DNA of 64,000 nucleotides from Streptomyces sp. NBC_01591 (lineage in GTDB: Bacteria; Actinomycetota; Actinomycetes; Streptomycetales; Streptomycetaceae). This document shows, piece after piece, positions 1 to 8,598 of this stretch (position 1 is the first letter of the stretch; the number at the start of each line of letters is the position of its first letter). The stretch is from assembly GCF_035918155.1 (NCBI RefSeq), contig NZ_CP109327.1, positions 1,922,001-1,986,000 of the forward strand, read 5' to 3'. The position numbers and the translations under genes are program-made. The notes under the pieces were generated by a model that saw only the letters and a list, made by a program, of their open reading frames with translations, had not been told where the DNA came from and ran no database searches.

Positions 1-2731
1 TCCCGGCGAGGGTCAGCGGGTGCCCGTCGGTGGCGCCCGACTCGCCGTTGCTGCGGTCCCGTTCGGCCGGTCCGTAGCCGTTGGCGGACTTCAGCCACAC
101 CAGATCGCTCGCCCAGGCCTCGCCGGTGGGCGGCGGTGGCATCACTCCGGCGGCGAACCGCTGCGTGGCGGTCCGGGATTCACCGGCCGACCGGTAGCGG
201 ACGAGTGCGGTGATCCGTGCCTCTCCCGCCGTGGCGTCCTTCGCGGGGGTGACGGACACCTCGACCCGTCGGGTGGTGCCCGCCGGGATCCGGTCCACCG
301 TCGCGGCCCGTGCGACCTGCCAGCCCTCGGGAACGTCCAGGCCGACCTGGGCGTCCGTCACATCGGCGCTGCCCGCGGTGACATCGACGGCGACGGTGCC
401 CTCGGCCCCGGCGCCGACCTCCTGCCCGGCCGGCGCGGAGACCACGGCGCTCGCCGCGGCGGCCCGCCCGCCGACCGCGCTGGTGTTCTTCAGCTCCACG
501 GAGAACTTCTTGCCGGTGGACAGCGGCGCGGTCTTGATCTTCACGACGCCGCCACGGTCGTCCCGGTCGTACCACCAGCCCTGCTTCGCGGCCTTGTACG
601 CGGCGGCGGAGCCCAGCCGGGGCAGCTTCCCGCCGAGCTCGACCGCGCTCGGGGCGGACCCGGTGTGCACGGTGAACTCGTACGGGCGCTTGCTCTGCTT
701 GCCCGTGAACTCCCCCTTGCTCGCGCCTACCCGCACGGTCACGTCGCCCGCGCCCCGGGCCGGTCCGTCCACATCGGCCCGCTGGGTGGCGTACTTGCCG
801 TCGCGGTGCTGCCGGGTGACGCCGTCGTCCTCGTACAGCGTGAAGGACGACTTGCCCTGCGGGTAGATGTCCCAGGCGAGCGGGGAGCCGGCGGTGCGGT
901 CCTTGTACGAGCGGATGCCCGGCCACATCGGCACACTGGCACCGCCCTTGACGAACAGCGGCAGGGTGTCGAGCGGGGCGCTGTAGTCGTCGAGGGTGAC
1001 CGGGCCCTGGTACGTCCGGCCGCTCCAGTAGTCGGTCCAGGTGCCCTTCGGCAGGTAGATGCCGTCGCGCTCGGTGCTGTCCTGGTAGACCGGCGCGACG
1101 AGGAAGTCCTCGCCTGACATGAACTCGTACTTCGCCGCGTCCGTCGCCGCCTTCGGGTCGTCCGGGTATTCGAGGACGAGCGGGCGGACCATGCCGACGC
1201 CGGTCTTCGTCGCCTCGTGCGCGTAGGAGTACTGGTAGGGAAGCAGCGACTCCTTGAGCTTGAGGTAGTCGCGGTTGATGGTGGTGTACGGCTCCCCGTA
1301 CCGGAAGGGCTGCTTGTCGCTGGCCGCCCAGCCGTCCATCGTCATCGTGGTCCCCAGGAACATCTTCCACTGGAGGTCACGGGTGTAGGTCTTGGCGCTG
1401 CCGCCGAAGATTCCGTCGACGTCGCCGGTGGTGTAGGCGAGGCCGGACATCGTGGCGCCCGCGTAGGTCGGGATCTGCCAGCGGATGTAGTCCCAGGTGC
1501 CGTACTGGTCGCCGGACCACTGCACACCGCAGCGCTGGGCGCCCGACCAGCTCTCGGGGGCGTAGGTGAAGCCGCGGGCGTCACTGTTGTCCTCGATGCC
1601 CTTGTACGCGTCCTTGCAGCCGTCCAGGGCGAACTTGTAGCCGGCGCCGATCCAGGCGACGTCCAGCTTGGCGACCCGCTGACCGGCCTTGACCTGCTCG
1701 GCGATCTTGTCGATGCCGTCCTGGGTCCACAGGCCGAGCTGCATGTCGCGGTCCTGGAGGCCCTTGGCGGTCTCGGCGAGGTCCTCGTGGCCGCAGCCGT
1801 AGCCGTCGTTGACGAGCATCCAGCCGTTCGGCATGTCGTGCTCCACGTAACCGTCGGCGACCTTCAGGGCGTCCAGGGTGTGGCGCTCACCGCGGTTGGC
1901 GTTGTGGAGATAGCAGTCGGCGTCGCCGATCTCCATTCCGTACACGGGCGGCAGGAAGGGCTTGCCGGTGAGCTTCGTGTACTGCCCGATGACGTCCTTG
2001 GCGCTGTCGCCCGCGAAGTAGTAGGCGTCGAAACGCTTCTCCTTCGCGCTGGTGGTCACCGGGTCGGTGAAGGCGTAGGTGTTCGGCGCGTAGGTGTTGC
2101 GGAAGACGCCGTAGCCGGCCGAGGAGAGGTAGAACGGCACCGAGTTGGGGTGGCCGCCGTCGTCCCAGTTGTAGTCGACGCCGACCTCTACGGTCTTGTC
2201 GCGGTGCGAGGTGTTGCCCCGTCCGTTCTGCATGCCGGCGCCGTAGAACTGCTCGTCCGCGCCGCGGGCCAGCGTCTGGGTGGTCTTCTCGCCGTTCCAG
2301 CTCAGCCCCTTGGCCTCGGACCAGACCTGGCTGCCGTCCGCCCGGTACAGGGCGAAGCGCAGGGGCGATTTGTAGGCGCGCAGGGTGACGCGCCCGGTGG
2401 AGAGTTCGTAGCGGTCGCTCCGCTCCTTCCACCGGGTGTGCGGCGGGGTGCCCTGCGGCAGCACTATGTCGTCGCCGGCCGGGTCCGAGAACGTGCCGTC
2501 CGGGGCGAGTTCGATACGGAAGGTCTCGGCGGAGACGAAGCTGACCCGCGCCTCGGCGGCACCGGCCTTCAGGTGGTAGACGGATCCGTCGGCGGAGAAT
2601 CCGGTGAGGTCGCCGACCGTGGTGTCCGGCTCGGCGGCGCCGGCCTGGGCCGCGCCGGGGCCCGAGAGGACGGCGAGCAGCCCCAGCAAGGCTGCAACTG
2701 CCGCCGCTCTGATGCGCGTTGATGATTGCAT
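1..2731 (-). CDS. Secreted GH31-family alpha-glycosidase, 3' end beyond window
   Basis: About 910 residues are visible and the gene runs off the window. The protein starts MQSSTRIRAAAVAALLGLLA and ends its signal peptide near AQAGAAE, so it is exported. A GH31 N-terminal domain and (beta/alpha)8 barrel follow. Candidate catalytic residues are D357 in KLDVAWIG (nucleophile) and D408 in WSGDQ (acid/base). The KLDVAW form differs from the WNDMNE signature of classical alpha-glucosidases and is closer to GH31 branches acting on other alpha-linked sugars, so the substrate is open. After the barrel come a beta-sandwich, a NEW-type domain (about 760-860) and the beginning of an NPCBM carbohydrate-binding domain. 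No Shine-Dalgarno precedes the ATG at 2731, and an AGCGC palindrome lies just upstream. Confidence 0.88.
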   Translation of the reverse strand, partial: MQSSTRIRAAAVAALLGLLAVLSGPGAAQAGAAEPDTTVGDLTGFSADGSVYHLKAGAAEARVSFVSAETFRIELAPDGTFSDPAGDDIVLPQGTPPHTRWKERSDRYELSTGRVTLRAYKSPLRFALYRADGSQVWSEAKGLSWNGEKTTQTLARGADEQFYGAGMQNGRGNTSHRDKTVEVGVDYNWDDGGHPNSVPFYLSSAGYGVFRNTYAPNTYAFTDPVTTSAKEKRFDAYYFAGDSAKDVIGQYTKLTGKPFLPPVYGMEIGDADCYLHNANRGERHTLDALKVADGYVEHDMPNGWMLVNDGYGCGHEDLAETAKGLQDRDMQLGLWTQDGIDKIAEQVKAGQRVAKLDVAWIGAGYKFALDGCKDAYKGIEDNSDARGFTYAPESWSGAQRCGVQWSGDQYGTWDYIRWQIPTYAGATMSGLAYTTGDVDGIFGGSAKTYTRDLQWKMFLGTTMTMDGWAASDKQPFRYGEPYTTINRDYLKLKESLLPYQYSYAHEATKTGVGMVRPLVLEYPDDPKAATDAAKYEFMSGEDFLVAPVYQDSTERDGIYLPKGTWTDYWSGRTYQGPVTLDDYSAPLDTLPLFVKGGASVPMWPGIRSYKDRTAGSPLAWDIYPQGKSSFTLYEDDGVTRQHRDGKYATQRADVDGPARGAGDVTVRVGASKGEFTGKQSKRPYEFTVHTGSAPSAVELGGKLPRLGSAAAYKAAKQGWWYDRDDRGGVVKIKTAPLSTGKKFSVELKNTSAVGGRAAAASAVVSAPAGQEVGAGAEGTVAVDVTAGSADVTDAQVGLDVPEGWQVARAATVDRIPAGTTRRVEVSVTPAKDATAGEARITALVRYRSAGESRTATQRFAAGVMPPPPTGEAWASDLVWLKSANGYGPAERDRSNGESGATDGHPLTLAG

Positions 2732-2734
2732 AGA

Positions 2735-2747
2735 GCGCTTTTAGCGC
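2735..2747. promoter_or_regulatory. Possible LacI-type operator at the GH31 start
   Basis: GCGCT-TTT-AGCGC is an inverted repeat 4 bases upstream of the GH31 start codon. It occupies the place where a ribosome binding site would be expected. LacI-family sugar regulators of Streptomyces often bind palindromes built on AGCGCT. The role is inferred. Confidence 0.3.
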
Positions 2748-2777
2748 AGCATCGAGCACTTGACCACGGACAAAACG

Positions 2778-2818
2778 GAACCGGCCCTGAACTTCGTCGA
2801 GAAGTCCAAGGCCGGTTC
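2778..2818 (-). terminator. Hairpin terminator after mshC
   Basis: Arms 2778-2795 and 2801-2818 are 18 bases each with two non-identical positions and a 5-base loop. In the leftward direction the stem is followed by CCGTTTTG. It lies between the mshC stop and the GH31 start and should end the mshC transcript. Confidence 0.6.
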
Positions 2819-2865
2819 ATCGGGAACGTCCGGTGGAGATCAGCGGGTTGCCACCATGCGCGGCG

Positions 2866-4095
2866 CTACAGGGCGACACCCAGCAGTGCGTCGACGGTGC
2901 GCGAGACGAGGCCGGGTGCGCCCTCGTCCGTACCGCCCTCCGCGTTCTGGCGCTCGGCCCAGCGGTCCACGGCGGCCAGCGCGGCCGGCGCGTCCAGGTC
3001 GTCGGCGAGGGCCTCGCGGACCTCCTCGACCAGGGCCTCGGCGGGCAGCCCGTCGGGCCGGGAGACGGCGGACCGCCACCGGGCGAGCCGCTCCACCGCG
3101 TCGGCGAGCACCTGGTCCGTCCACTCCCAGTCGGTCCGGTAGTGGTGCGACAGCAGTGCCAGCCGGATCGCCGCCGGATCCACGCCGTCGCGGCGCAGCT
3201 TCGAGACGAAGACCAGGTTGCCCCTGGACTTGGACATCTTCTCGCCGTCCAGGCCGACCATTCCGGCGTGCACGTAGGCCTGGGCGAAGGGGTGTTCGCC
3301 AGTCAGCACCTGGGCGTGCGAGGCGCCCATCTCGTGGTGCGGGAAGGCGAGGTCGGACCCGCCGCCCTGGACGTCGAAGCCCATGCCGAGGTGGTCCAGG
3401 GCGATGGCGACGCATTCGATGTGCCAGCCGGGCCGGCCGGGGCCGAGCGAGGCGCCGTCCCAGCTCGGCTCGCCCTCGCGGGCGGCCATCCAGAGCATCG
3501 GGTCGAGGGGGTTCTTCTTGCCGGGGCGCTCCGGGTCGCCGCCGCGCTCGGCGGAGAGCAGCCGCATCGCCTCGGCGTCGAGGTTGGAGACCTCGCCGAA
3601 GTGCGGGTCGGTCTCGACGGAAAAGTAGACGTCGCCGTCGAGTTCGTAGGCGGCGCCGGCGTCGCGGAGCCGTTCCACGAGCGGGACGATGCCGGGTATC
3701 GCCTCCACGGCACCGATGTAGTGCTTCGGCGGAAGCATGCGCAGGGCAGTCATGTCCTCGCGGAACAGGGCCGTCTCGCGCTCGGCGAGCTCGGTCCAGT
3801 CCTGACCGTCGCGCACGGCCCGCTCCAGCAGCGGGTCGTCCACGTCGGTCACGTTCTGGACATAGTGGACCTGCCGCTTGGTGTCGAGCCACACGCGCTG
3901 AACGAGGTCGAACGCGTTGTAGGTCGCCGCATGACCCATGTGGGTCGCGTCGTACGGCGTGATGCCGCAGACGTAGATGCGGGCGACGGGACCGGGGTCA
4001 AGAGTGATCCGTCCGCCGGTCGCGGTGTCGTGGATCCGAAGGTCGCGGCCCTTGCCAGGCAGGGCGGGGACCTCAGAAGCGGGCCAGGCATGCAT
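2866..4095 (-). CDS. mshC: Cysteine:glucosaminyl-inositol ligase MshC
   Basis: A 409-residue protein that joins L-cysteine to GlcN-Ins using ATP in mycothiol biosynthesis. It is a shortened class I cysteinyl-tRNA synthetase relative: [15 protein letters not shown] carries the zinc-binding Cys and HIGH-like motif, WHIEC and FPHHE supply further metal/substrate residues, and [10 protein letters not shown] is the KMSKS loop. The length is right for MshC and too short for full CysS, since the anticodon-binding domain is reduced. It is the last gene of a leftward group with the SCO1664, DUF3090 and histidine phosphatase genes, a neighbourhood I recall as conserved in actinobacteria. The copies of AACCGGATGC at 4107 and 4131 lie just upstream. 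Confidence 0.95.
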   Translation of the reverse strand: MHAWPASEVPALPGKGRDLRIHDTATGGRITLDPGPVARIYVCGITPYDATHMGHAATYNAFDLVQRVWLDTKRQVHYVQNVTDVDDPLLERAVRDGQDWTELAERETALFREDMTALRMLPPKHYIGAVEAIPGIVPLVERLRDAGAAYELDGDVYFSVETDPHFGEVSNLDAEAMRLLSAERGGDPERPGKKNPLDPMLWMAAREGEPSWDGASLGPGRPGWHIECVAIALDHLGMGFDVQGGGSDLAFPHHEMGASHAQVLTGEHPFAQAYVHAGMVGLDGEKMSKSRGNLVFVSKLRRDGVDPAAIRLALLSHHYRTDWEWTDQVLADAVERLARWRSAVSRPDGLPAEALVEEVREALADDLDAPAALAAVDRWAERQNAEGGTDEGAPGLVSRTVDALLGVAL

Positions 4096-4249
4096 GCCAC
4101 GAGCGTAACCGGATGCATGTTCCGGATACGAACCGGATGCCGGATCTTGGCCGAAGAGGCGGTCTTGCGCCGTGTGGCCTCATCTGCTTCGGGGCGCGGT
4201 ACCGGCAACGCGGTCCGCCCCCTCGCCCAACCCGTATCCCCTGCTCCGC

Positions 4250-5122
4250 TCAGACCGGCGGCCAGGGGATCGACGGCCACTCCCCGCTCGGCTCCGGGTG
4301 CCTACCGGTCGCCCTCAGCCCCGCCACGCGGCCCCGCAACGCCTCGATCTCGACCTCGGTGATCAGCTCGCCCAGCCGGGTGACGAGCGGGGTCCCCGGC
4401 GCGAGTTCCGCCCCCAGCCGTTCGACGACCTCGACGGCCTCGGCCGTCAGCGGCTCCCCCGCCCACCCCCAGAGCAGCGTGCGCAGCTTGTCGTCGGAGT
4501 TGAACGTCACACCGTGGTCGATGCCGTAGAGCCTGCCGTCGGGTGCGGGCAGCAGATGGCCGCCCTTGCGGTCCCCGTTGTTGATCACGGCGTCGAGGAC
4601 GGCCAGCCGCCGCAGCCGCGCGTCGTCCGCGTGGACCAGCAGGGCCGTCCTCCCCTCGCCGACCTCGGCGTGGGCGACGGCCTTCCAGCCCTCCCCGGGC
4701 TCCTCGTCCTCGACGAGCGCGAGCAGCGGGGGCTCGCCCGCCTCACCGGCCTCGTCGTCCTCGCCGGCCGCTTCGTCACGGGGGACCGCGTCGATCCACA
4801 GCTGGCACATGCCCTCGCCGTACGGACCGTCCCGCAGCACGGTGGGCGGTACGAGGCCCCAGCCGGTCGCCTCGGAGATCTCGTACGCGGCCACCTCGCG
4901 CCGGGCGAGCGTGCCGTCCGGGAAGTCCCACAGGGGCTGTTCGCCGGCCACGGGCTTGTAGACGCAGGTCGCCTGCTCGCCGTCGCGCGCGACCGAGCAG
5001 TACAGCACCGCGTTGGACGCCCCGCGGATCTGTCCGAGGACGGTGAGCTCGCCCTCGGTGAGCAGAGCGACCAGCTCGGTGCCGGTCAGGCTCCGCGACG
5101 GTATCCGTTCTGGCGCGGGCAT
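4250..5122 (-). CDS. SCO1664 family protein
   Basis: A 290-residue conserved actinobacterial protein starting MPAPERIPSRSLTG. Its core reads like a minimal lipid/protein-kinase-type fold: YKPVAGEQPLWDFPDGTL near the N-terminus, then DAVINNGDRKGGH and GIDHGVTFN, which resemble the N/D catalytic and metal-binding segments of PI3/PI4-kinase-like proteins. Biochemical function is unknown. The start at 5122 overlaps the 3' end of the DUF3090 gene by 37 bases, which implies translational coupling. Family members cluster with mshC, so a role near mycothiol has been suspected; that is context only. Confidence 0.85.
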   Translation of the reverse strand: MPAPERIPSRSLTGTELVALLTEGELTVLGQIRGASNAVLYCSVARDGEQATCVYKPVAGEQPLWDFPDGTLARREVAAYEISEATGWGLVPPTVLRDGPYGEGMCQLWIDAVPRDEAAGEDDEAGEAGEPPLLALVEDEEPGEGWKAVAHAEVGEGRTALLVHADDARLRRLAVLDAVINNGDRKGGHLLPAPDGRLYGIDHGVTFNSDDKLRTLLWGWAGEPLTAEAVEVVERLGAELAPGTPLVTRLGELITEVEIEALRGRVAGLRATGRHPEPSGEWPSIPWPPV

Positions 5123-5676
5123 ACATGTCCTTCCGGGTCGAGCGGCAGGCTGCACAGCGGGCACGGCGGACGTCCGGCGTTCACCACGTCCAGGGCGCGC
5201 TTGGCGAAGGCCCGGGCCTGCGCGCCGCTGAGGCGGACCCGGAGCATCGGCGGACCGTTCTCCTCGTCCTGCAGCAGCCGTTCCTCGGCCTCGGCGAGAT
5301 CCTCGTCGGAGTCCACGTCCAGCTCGACCAGCGCCTGCGCCTCGACGATCATGCGCTGTTCCTCGCCGTCCCAGGCGAGCGCCATCGTGCCGACCCGGAA
5401 CTCCTCCTCGACGGGAACGTCCAGGGGCGCGGTGTCGGTGACGTCCATCGGCGCCACGGCGGGCACCGGGGAGTTTCCGCCGGTCCGCCGCACCACCTCG
5501 TCGAGCAGTTCGTCGATCCGCTCGGCGAGCGCGGCGACCTGGGTCTTCTCCAGGGCCACGCTGGTGACACGTCCGCCTGAGGATGCCTGCAGGAAGAACG
5601 TACGACGTCCAGGCAACCCGACCGTACCGGCCACGAAACGGTCCGGGGGGTCGTAGAGGAACACCTGACGGGACAC
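5086..5676 (-). CDS. DUF3090 family protein
   Basis: A 196-residue protein. The GTG at 5676 was chosen because AAGGGAGA lies 10 bases upstream and the family begins (V/M)SRQVFLYDPPDRF. It ends with a CPLCSLPLDPEGHVCP segment, a pair of CxxC-like motifs that could bind zinc. The middle is acidic. It is co-transcribed with the SCO1664 and histidine phosphatase genes on both sides and is part of the mshC neighbourhood. Function unknown. Confidence 0.88.
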   Translation of the reverse strand: MSRQVFLYDPPDRFVAGTVGLPGRRTFFLQASSGGRVTSVALEKTQVAALAERIDELLDEVVRRTGGNSPVPAVAPMDVTDTAPLDVPVEEEFRVGTMALAWDGEEQRMIVEAQALVELDVDSDEDLAEAEERLLQDEENGPPMLRVRLSGAQARAFAKRALDVVNAGRPPCPLCSLPLDPEGHVCPRQNGYRRGA

Positions 5677-5779
5677 GTCCTGTCTCCCTTGAAATTGACG
5701 GTGGATGAGGGGCGGCCGGGGCCCGGGAGTTCCCCGGGGCAAGGCGCCTACGGAGCGTCCACCCTACTGCGCGAAGCGA

Positions 5780-6496
5780 TCACGGCGCCCCAGCGCCGCC
5801 CCCGACAGCCGCGTCCGCGTCCGTCGCCGGGTGCGGGCCCGGCTCCGCCCCGCCGGTGTGCTCGCGCGGCGCCAGCGACGCGAGGTCCCCGGTGTCGCCG
5901 AGCCGCAGCAGGAAGGGCCGCAGCCTGGTGTAGCGGATCGCGGTGACCGAGCAGGGGTCGGCGTGGATCCGCTGGAAGAGGTCGAGATGCATGCCGAGCG
6001 CATCGGCGACGAGGGCCTTGATGATGTCGCCGTGCGAGCACATCACGTAGACGGCGTCGTCGCCGTGCCCCGCCTCGACGCGGGCGTTCCAGTCCCGTAC
6101 CGCGTCGACGGCGCGCGCCTGCATGCCGCGCATCGACTCGCCGCCGGGGAACGCCGCGGCCGACGGGTGCTGCTGCACGACGCCCATCAGCGGTTCGTCG
6201 GCGAGCTCCGCGAGCTTTCGCCCCGACCAGTCACCGTAGTCGCACTCGCTGATCCGCTCCTCGGTGTGCAGTTCCAGCTCCGGCCGGGCGGCGAGCAGCG
6301 GTCGCAGGGTCTCCCGGCAGCGCTGCAGCGGACTGCTGACGGCGGCGGCCAGGGGCAGCCCGGCGAGCCGTCCGGGCAGTGCCGCGGCCTGTTCGGCACC
6401 GCGCTCGTCGAGCGCGACACCGGGGGTGCGGCCCGCGAGCACCCCGGCCGTGTTGGCGGTGGAGCGTCCGTGGCGTACGAGGATCAGGGTGGGCAT
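5780..6496 (-). CDS. Histidine phosphatase family protein (MSMEG_4193 type)
   Basis: A 238-residue cytoplasmic protein of the phosphoglycerate mutase-like superfamily. It starts MPTLILVRHGRSTANTAG; RHG carries the phosphohistidine, and the second conserved His lies in the MCSHGDIIK segment. The ATG at 6496 puts the RHG motif at residues 8-10, as expected. It leads the block phosphatase-DUF3090-SCO1664-mshC; the gap to the next gene is 103 bases. The substrate is unknown. Confidence 0.88.
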   Translation of the reverse strand: MPTLILVRHGRSTANTAGVLAGRTPGVALDERGAEQAAALPGRLAGLPLAAAVSSPLQRCRETLRPLLAARPELELHTEERISECDYGDWSGRKLAELADEPLMGVVQQHPSAAAFPGGESMRGMQARAVDAVRDWNARVEAGHGDDAVYVMCSHGDIIKALVADALGMHLDLFQRIHADPCSVTAIRYTRLRPFLLRLGDTGDLASLAPREHTGGAEPGPHPATDADAAVGGGAGAP

Positions 6497-6564
6497 ACGG
6501 GCCAGCGTAGGCCGCCGACGCCGATGAGGTGCGCCGGGGACCGCGGCAGGGAAGAATGCGCGCC

Positions 6565-7551
6565 GTGATCGTGGACTGTGCCATCTACCGGGACGGGCGC
6601 CGCACCGACGGCCCCGCCGACTTGTCCGATGCCCTCGACGAGGCACGGGCCACCGGGGACGCGTTTCTCTGGATCGGGCTGCACGAGCCGACGGAGAAGG
6701 AGTTCGAGCTCGTCAGCAGCGAGTTCGGACTGCATCCGCTGGCGGTGGAGGACGCCCTGAGCGCGCACCAGCGCCCCAAGCTGGAGGTGTACGACGACTC
6801 GCTCTTCGCGGTCATCAAACCGGTGGTGTACGAGCAGGCGAGCGACACGGTCACCACCGACGAGCTGATGGCCTTCATAGGCGACTCGTTCGTCGTGACG
6901 GTCCGGCACGGGGAGGGCGCGCCGCTCGCCGCGGTGCGCCGCCGGCTGGAGGCCGAGCCGGAGGTGCTCAAGCACGGGCCGACCGCGGTGCTGTACGCGA
7001 TCAGCGATGCCGTCGTCGACCACTACATCGAGGTCGCGGGCGAGCTCCAGGTCGACCTGGAGGAGCTGGAGGCCGAGGTGTTCGCGCCGGCCGGGGTCGG
7101 TGACACCAAGAGCACCGCGTCCCGCATCTACACCTTCAAGCGGCAGATCCTGGAGTTCCGCCGGGCCACGGGGCCGCTGAGCGCCCCCATGGCCCGGCTG
7201 GCGAGCGCGGACGTGCCGTTCGTCCACGAGCACTCGCAGCCGTTCTTCCGCGACGTCAGCGACCATCTGACGCGTGCCAACGAGTACGTGGAGGGGCTGG
7301 ACCGGCTGCTCTCCGACATCCTCTCGGCCCATCTGGCCCAGGTGGGGGTGCGGCAGAACGACGACATGCGCAAGATCTCGGCCTGGGCGGCGATGGCCGC
7401 CGTGCCGACCATGGTGGCGGGGGTCTACGGCATGAACTTCGAGCACATGCCGGAGCTCGGCTATGTGTGGGCCTATCCGGTGCTGATCGCACTGATGGCC
7501 GCCGCGGTCTTCGCGCTGTACCGGCAGTTCAAGCGCCGCGGCTGGCTCTGA
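6565..7551 (+). CDS. corA: CorA-like magnesium/cobalt transporter
   Basis: A 328-residue divalent cation channel of the inner membrane. A long soluble N-terminal domain with coiled-coil helices is followed by two C-terminal transmembrane helices. The first ends at GMNF, the signature of the CorA pore, and the second is followed by a basic tail (QFKRRGWL). The GTG at 6565 is preferred over an ATG at 6556 because AGGGAAG ends 10 bases before it. It is divergent from the histidine phosphatase gene and convergent with the ferritin-like gene. Confidence 0.88.
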   Translation: MIVDCAIYRDGRRTDGPADLSDALDEARATGDAFLWIGLHEPTEKEFELVSSEFGLHPLAVEDALSAHQRPKLEVYDDSLFAVIKPVVYEQASDTVTTDELMAFIGDSFVVTVRHGEGAPLAAVRRRLEAEPEVLKHGPTAVLYAISDAVVDHYIEVAGELQVDLEELEAEVFAPAGVGDTKSTASRIYTFKRQILEFRRATGPLSAPMARLASADVPFVHEHSQPFFRDVSDHLTRANEYVEGLDRLLSDILSAHLAQVGVRQNDDMRKISAWAAMAAVPTMVAGVYGMNFEHMPELGYVWAYPVLIALMAAAVFALYRQFKRRGWL

Positions 7552-7576
7552 CGGACGGGCGGGCGCCCGGCCCGGT

Positions 7577-8365
7577 TCAGGCGAACTCGGGCTCCGGCGT
7601 GGCGGGACCGCCCAGCGCGTCGCGCCGCTCGGGCTGCTCCAGGCTCACCATGCGCCGCCACCCCACGAGCCGTTCGTACGCGTAGACGCCGTGGATCCCG
7701 GCGGCGAGCACCGCCGATCTGGCCCGGGACCAGCCCAGGATCCGGCCCATGTGGTCCATCACGGCGAGGCTGACGTCGCGGTACACCCGGATCTCGGCGA
7801 GCGCGCACTCGCGCAGGGTGCGCTGGATGGTGCGGCCGTGTCCGGCCCGGGCGAAGCGGAGCAGCTCCTCGTGGCAGTACGCCAGGTGGTTGTCCTCGTC
7901 GTTCGAGATCATTTTCACGGCGCGGCCGAGGCCGGGGTGGTCGCCGAAGTGCTTGCGCAGCAGGGCCATCTGCTCGGAGGCACGCTGCTCGGTGACCCGG
8001 CTGTGGGCGAGGTAGGTGATGATGTCGCGCTCGGAGAGCCGTTCCTCACCCCGCAGCTGCTCATGGGCGAGGCCGATGCCGTGCTTCTCCAGCAGCATCG
8101 TGTAGTCGGTCTCGTGCGGGATCTCCACCGGCTGGAGCCCGCGCTTCCTCAGCAGCACGTTGAAGATCCTGCCGTGCTTGTCCTCGTCGGCGCCGTGCCG
8201 GGCGATCTTGGGTGCCAGGGCGCGCTGGCTCTCGGGCACCAGGGCCGCGATACGGCCGTTCTCCCAGCCGCCCTGGGCCTCCCCGCCGGCCGCGATGGAA
8301 CAGAACAGCCGGAACGTATCGTCGTCGTCCAGAATCTCCTGGAACAGGTTCCTTGCCGAGAGCAT
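7577..8365 (-). CDS. Ferritin-like diiron domain protein
   Basis: A 262-residue all-helical protein. Acidic/His motifs ADEDKHGR (about residue 60) and NDEDNHLAYCHEE (about 150) fit the paired ExxH ligands of a four-helix diiron bundle. The ATG at 8365 is used since GGAGG lies 8 bases upstream; a GTG at 8374 would overlap that site. Members of this family in Streptomyces are annotated only as ferritin-like. A role in iron handling or an oxidase reaction is inference. Confidence 0.75.
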   Translation of the reverse strand: MLSARNLFQEILDDDDTFRLFCSIAAGGEAQGGWENGRIAALVPESQRALAPKIARHGADEDKHGRIFNVLLRKRGLQPVEIPHETDYTMLLEKHGIGLAHEQLRGEERLSERDIITYLAHSRVTEQRASEQMALLRKHFGDHPGLGRAVKMISNDEDNHLAYCHEELLRFARAGHGRTIQRTLRECALAEIRVYRDVSLAVMDHMGRILGWSRARSAVLAAGIHGVYAYERLVGWRRMVSLEQPERRDALGGPATPEPEFA

Positions 8366-8528
8366 CACTGCCACCTCCGTGCCGCATCCACCGAGCGACA
8401 GTCAAGTGCGGCACACCCACCCGGGCAACAGGAACGGGCCCCGGCTACGCCGGATGGGTCGCCCCGTTCCCGCCGGACCGCGCGCGTGCTTGCGTAACCG
8501 CCCGACCACGCGCGCGTTGATATGCGTG

Positions 8529-8569
8529 ACGGCCGTGGCGGGGAGGCCCCGAGCCCCCACCACGGCCGT
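8529..8569 (-). terminator. Hairpin terminator after the LLM oxidoreductase gene
   Basis: ACGGCCGTGG (8529-8538) and CCACGGCCGT (8560-8569) pair perfectly, and the stem can extend inward by a wobble pair and four G-C pairs. It lies 30 bases after the stop codon of the leftward LLM gene. Confidence 0.65.
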
Positions 8570-8598
8570 AGTGCTGCTCCCGGGGGCAGCAAACCCCG

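Noticed and set aside
20..2722. Long open frames antisense to the GH31 gene
   Set aside because: They arise from high GC at third positions. The minus-strand frame has a signal peptide and GH31 motifs, the antisense frames have none.
2866..4095. Cysteinyl-tRNA synthetase
   Set aside because: Too short, with the tRNA-binding C-terminus reduced and mycothiol-linked neighbours; it fits MshC.
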